From NCBI GenBank assembly GCA_946699065.1, contig CAMPDV010000277.1:209001-273000 (forward strand): a DNA stretch of 64,000 nucleotides, written 5' to 3'. The position numbers were made by a program, and so were the translations under genes. The notes beneath the pieces are model-generated. The model saw only the letters and a list, made by a program, of their open reading frames with translations. It was not told the DNA's origin and ran no database searches. Below, one piece after another: positions 63,090-64,000 of the stretch. The number at the start of each line of letters is the position of its first letter. Positions within the stretch are counted from its first letter, which is position 1. The stretch is from Loxodes magnus (lineage: Eukaryota; Ciliophora; Karyorelictea; Loxodida; Loxodidae).

Positions 63090-64000
63090 GATTGGCTAAA
63101 GTACTTTTATAACTCTATTATAATTCTTTTATAATTAAACTTAAAATAATTTTTGAAATATATTATAAATTATTTCTAAGCAATCTAGTTTAATATTATA
63201 TCATTATACCTTTCATAATATTTTAATTATTAACTTGGTATGTGATAATTATTATTTTAAGCGAGAGTTACTTGCATTTAAATCTTAAGAGATTTTAGTT
63301 AGGCATCTTAAGAAAAATAAATTTATGAAGGTATTAGTTTCACTATCTCTAGAGAATCATATTACTGGAATATTTATTTGCTAGTAAAAGTCTAAAAATA
63401 ATAAAAATTGCTGATAAAACTTTAATTTTCTTATCCTGTTGTTTGTATGCTTTCTAAAATAAAACTAAACTTATTAAGAAACAATTTATTTTTTTATTTG
63501 AAAATTCGTTAAATTTCTTATCATTATTTTTAACAATATTTATAGATATAGTTTCTATCTATTTTATAGATGATATTATATAAAGAAACAAATAGCTTGA
63601 GAGTGTAAAGTTATTTGGAAATTTACTAAAAAAGTTTCCTTTAGATTTTTATGTTTCTTGGGTATGTATTTGAATTAATAATAAGTTAATATTATAAAAT
63701 ATAAAGCTTTTTACTATCTAAACTTTATTGCTTTGTTTAATTTTTCTTAAATCCAATTCATTAAAAAAGAAAAAGTAAATGATACTTTCAAATTTTTTAT
63801 AATCTTAAAGCTTGTTCTCATTTCTTAGATTTAAATATTATTATTTATAATAAATGTAAAAATCATTATGAAACTTAAGTTACTATTTATTATAAATTTA
63901 TTATCTAAATCTATAATTTTTATATTTATTAAATTCTTTCTAATTACTTTTTGAACAATATTTCTAGTATGCTACATTTCCTTTTTCAATTAAAGCTTTT
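63090..64000. other. AT-rich 3' interval to window end
   Basis: No coding frame, RNA gene or repeat that I can support. Confidence 0.4.

Overview
The window reads as AT-rich protist nuclear DNA, most likely a ciliate with a karyorelict-type code: TAA and TAG are glutamine, TGA is tryptophan inside genes and also the only terminator. The clearest proof is a gene at 59.6-63.1 kb with 26 MORN repeats. There TGA sits at the conserved Trp positions and TAA/TAG at Gln-like positions, and the frame stays meaningful for 1165 codons. Introns are tiny (19-23 nt, GT...AG). A Loxodes-like karyorelict is my best guess; a Condylostoma-type code is the alternative. Because all three 'stop' codons are readable, an open frame proves nothing here. 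Calls rest on protein pattern, repeats, splice-corrected frames and comparison between paralogous copies.

Layout. 0-2.8 kb: minus-strand coding blocks of unknown function, running off the left edge. 2.9-3.5 kb: remnant of a Gag-like CCHC protein. 4.3-7.8 kb: gene A, an intact secreted/membrane Cys-rich repeat protein. 8.1-16.7 kb: a segmental duplication, minus-sense, holding a broken 5' piece of an A-like gene (B) and the decayed 3' part of a C-like gene; two GC-richer insertions interrupt it. 17-19 kb: a non-LTR-type reverse transcriptase with a lost YxDD motif. 19-22.9 kb: a long coding-like frame ending 110 bp before gene C. 23.0-32.1 kb: gene C, about 3015 aa, with 150-bp tandem Cys-rich repeats, a multi-pass C-terminus and one 23-nt intron. 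32.1-33.1 kb: a probable continuation of gene C cut by a GC-richer block with 20-bp repeats. 33.1-37.2 kb: an inverted Cys-rich fragment (F), then pseudogene D, a copy of gene A. 37.8-45.9 kb: a candidate very large membrane protein gene with two 22-nt introns. 45.8-50.5 kb: gene E, an intact paralogue of A on the minus strand. 49.5-57.5 kb: the second copy of the segmental duplication, with its own 786-bp Gag-type insertion. 57.5-57.8 kb: the 3' end of a truncated gene. 59.6-63.1 kb: the MORN/F-box/LRR gene.

The unifying feature is an expanding and decaying family of Cys-rich, C-terminally multi-pass surface proteins (A, B, C, D, E, F and two C-like relics). They are arranged as repeated units of a C-like gene followed by an A-like gene, in both orientations. 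The family is shaped by segmental duplication, gene conversion and retroelement insertion. I saw no tRNA, rRNA, CRISPR array or recognisable origin. Unlisted intergenic stretches are AT-rich with nothing I can name.
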